This document shows, one piece after another, positions 63,076-64,000 of a stretch of 64,000 bases of DNA. Location of the stretch: NCBI GenBank assembly GCA_030765725.1, contig JAVCDF010000001.1:1-64000 (forward strand), in the 5' to 3' direction. The translations under genes and the position numbers were made by a program. Source of the stretch: Candidatus Chlorobium antarcticum (GTDB taxonomy: Bacteria > Bacteroidota > Chlorobiia > Chlorobiales > Chlorobiaceae). The notes under the pieces were generated by a model, which did not search any database, was not told where the DNA came from, and was given only the letters and a program-made list of their open reading frames with translations. How positions within the stretch are numbered: the first letter of the stretch is position 1; each line of letters opens with the position of its first letter.

Positions 63076-63120
63076 AAAGCCCCTGTACCGGGAAAGTCCA
63101 GTTCCTGCACAGGGGCTTTT
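63076..63120. terminator. Terminator between DUF1207 and Nudix genes
   Basis: AAAGCCCCTGT (63076-63086) pairs with ACAGGGGCTTT (63109-63119) around a 22-base loop. It is placed between convergent genes and can serve both. Confidence 0.8.
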
Positions 63121-63135
63121 GCGTTGTCCGTTTCT

Positions 63136-63642
63136 TTAGAGAAGTGAATCAAAAAACTCCGGCACAGCGTCAACAAAACCGTCTTCCGCCCCTTGCCGGA
63201 CATAGTCGCCAAGAAAGGGGGGATACAGCTCATACAGGTCCAATTCCCCGAGCGGAAGCCATGCAACCCGCATGATCATCTGCTCATTATCCGGATACTC
63301 AGGATCCTTCCCCGTTATTGTCTCGCCTCCGGTCACCTCGCAATGGAAACCCAGCGACAGAGAATGGTGGCGGCTTCCCTGCCCCTGTGCACCGGGATGG
63401 GGATAGAGCAATTCCTTCACAAAAAGCATGCTGCCAACGCTGCAGCTGAGCCCCGTCTCCTCCATCATCTCGCGACAGAGGGCATCCCGAAGCGTCTCCC
63501 CCCTTTCAACCCGACCTCCAGGCAAAATCCAGTAACTCGCCGGAAACGCAGGGTCATCGGGCGCAAAACTTTTATGCTCAATGAGCAGAACCTCACCGTC
63601 CCTTATGCAGAGCGCACTTACTCTGAGCGTCACCTGTTCCAT
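63136..63642 (-). CDS. Nudix hydrolase
   Basis: The 168-residue protein hydrolyses a nucleoside diphosphate linked to another group. The Nudix box is complete: GGRVERGETLRDALCREMMEETGL (G-x5-E-x7-REMMEETGL). The start at 63642 (MEQVTLRV) follows GGGAGGGG. The substrate is not clear; the surrounding genes do not help. Confidence 0.9.
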   Translation of the reverse strand: MEQVTLRVSALCIRDGEVLLIEHKSFAPDDPAFPASYWILPGGRVERGETLRDALCREMMEETGLSCSVGSMLFVKELLYPHPGAQGQGSRHHSLSLGFHCEVTGGETITGKDPEYPDNEQMIMRVAWLPLGELDLYELYPPFLGDYVRQGAEDGFVDAVPEFFDSLL

Positions 63643-63842
63643 CCTCGCAACCCCTCCCTTTATAACAACTCTAACTCCACCCACAACAAATGAATCACAA
63701 CCAGAATAGCCATTTTCCACCATAAATGCCAACCTGGCCCAAAATCACACCACATAACCATATAATCATAAAAACCCACAGGAAAGCAGTGATGAAAAAA
63801 TAAATTTTGTTCCTTTTGTGTTGATTTTATTAAATTGAAGTG

Positions 63843-63875
63843 TATGTGTACACATAAGTGTATGTACACATACAC
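63843..63875. promoter_or_regulatory. Two adjacent palindromes, candidate operators
   Basis: TATGTGTACACATA (63843-63856) is a perfect 14-bp palindrome. Two bases later GTGTATGT-AC-ACATACAC (63858-63875) is a perfect 8-bp inverted repeat. Their centres are about 17 bp apart, close to two turns of DNA. A TTGATTTTATT lies just upstream (from 63820). They sit about 90 bp before the exported-protein start at 63964. Nothing else is seen in 63643-63963. Confidence 0.5.
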
Positions 63876-63963
63876 ATGTTCTTTATTTGGACAATACTGA
63901 CCCCTGTACTGAAGGGCGGTTGAGTTTTTTTGCAACACACACACAACCTAACGGAGAACACAC

Positions 63964-64000
63964 ATGAAAAAAATGCTGTCACTTGCTGCAATGTTTGCAG
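63964..64000 (+). CDS. Start of an exported protein, cut by the window end
   Basis: ATG at 63964 follows CGGAGAAC and encodes MKKMLSLAAMFA, the beginning of a signal peptide. The product cannot be identified. Confidence 0.6.
   Translation, partial: MKKMLSLAAMFA

Overview
The window reads as chromosomal sequence from a green sulfur bacterium (Chlorobi, Chlorobiaceae). This is inferred from gene content and protein style, not from a marker gene: AcnB-type aconitase and succinyl-CoA ligase (enzymes these phototrophs use in the reductive TCA cycle), BshA for a bacillithiol-type thiol, an LptD outer-membrane protein (so a Gram-negative envelope), a class II photolyase, a complete NADPH-type GltBD pair and a CIRCE-controlled groESL. 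Many genes begin without a clear Shine-Dalgarno sequence.

Layout. 1-1540 is a decaying accessory patch: a truncated IS630 transposase joined directly to the broken C-terminal part of a type III restriction (Res) gene. 1612-2160 holds a small frameshifted membrane ORF and a repeat-rich small lipoprotein. 2306-7377 (minus) is hisD-queA followed by acnB. 7646-14792 holds mreB, bshA, a cation diffusion facilitator, a Ca2+/cation antiporter, an extended SDR and a glycosyltransferase. 13767-17053 (minus) runs queC, a CPBP membrane protease, trpA and the glycosyltransferase. 17160-19279 is groES-groEL with a CIRCE operator. 19614-22914 (minus) is an Rrf2 regulator followed by a UvrA-type protein. 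Then come an alpha/beta hydrolase, lptD, trpB (on the other strand and about 11 kb from trpA) and tRNA-Gly.

28312-30240 is the most unusual part. A GluR0-like ligand-gated potassium channel is followed by tRNA-Ser(CGA) and a 192-bp unit repeated three times in tandem. Each unit is bounded by the 3' end of the tRNA and carries a copy of its terminator. A hairpin in the unit shows a compensatory base-pair change between copies.

30239-37983 contains a divergent class III cyclase-like protein, a glutamine amidotransferase overlapping a class II photolyase, RNase R, DsbD and a cupin. 38066-40760 is a degraded island beside tRNA-Val(GAC): a hypothetical gene, a pilus-like remnant, a dead IS5-type element and an integrase fragment. 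41080-49778 (minus) is gpmA, gltB, gltD, a DUF4404 gene and clpX. 50094-54294 has a nitronate-monooxygenase-like flavoprotein with a cysteine cluster, a DUF697 membrane protein, tadA and sucC. 54670-58890 (minus) is a TolC-MacA-MacB export operon. 59151-63642 has an ABC-F ATPase, pyrB, a DUF1207 protein and a Nudix hydrolase. The window ends with two adjacent palindromes upstream of the start of a secreted-protein gene.

Most of the window is ordinary housekeeping sequence. No CRISPR array, prophage or defence operon is intact here. The best candidates for something new are the tRNA-Ser tandem units and the shared heat-shock operator of an unknown gene.
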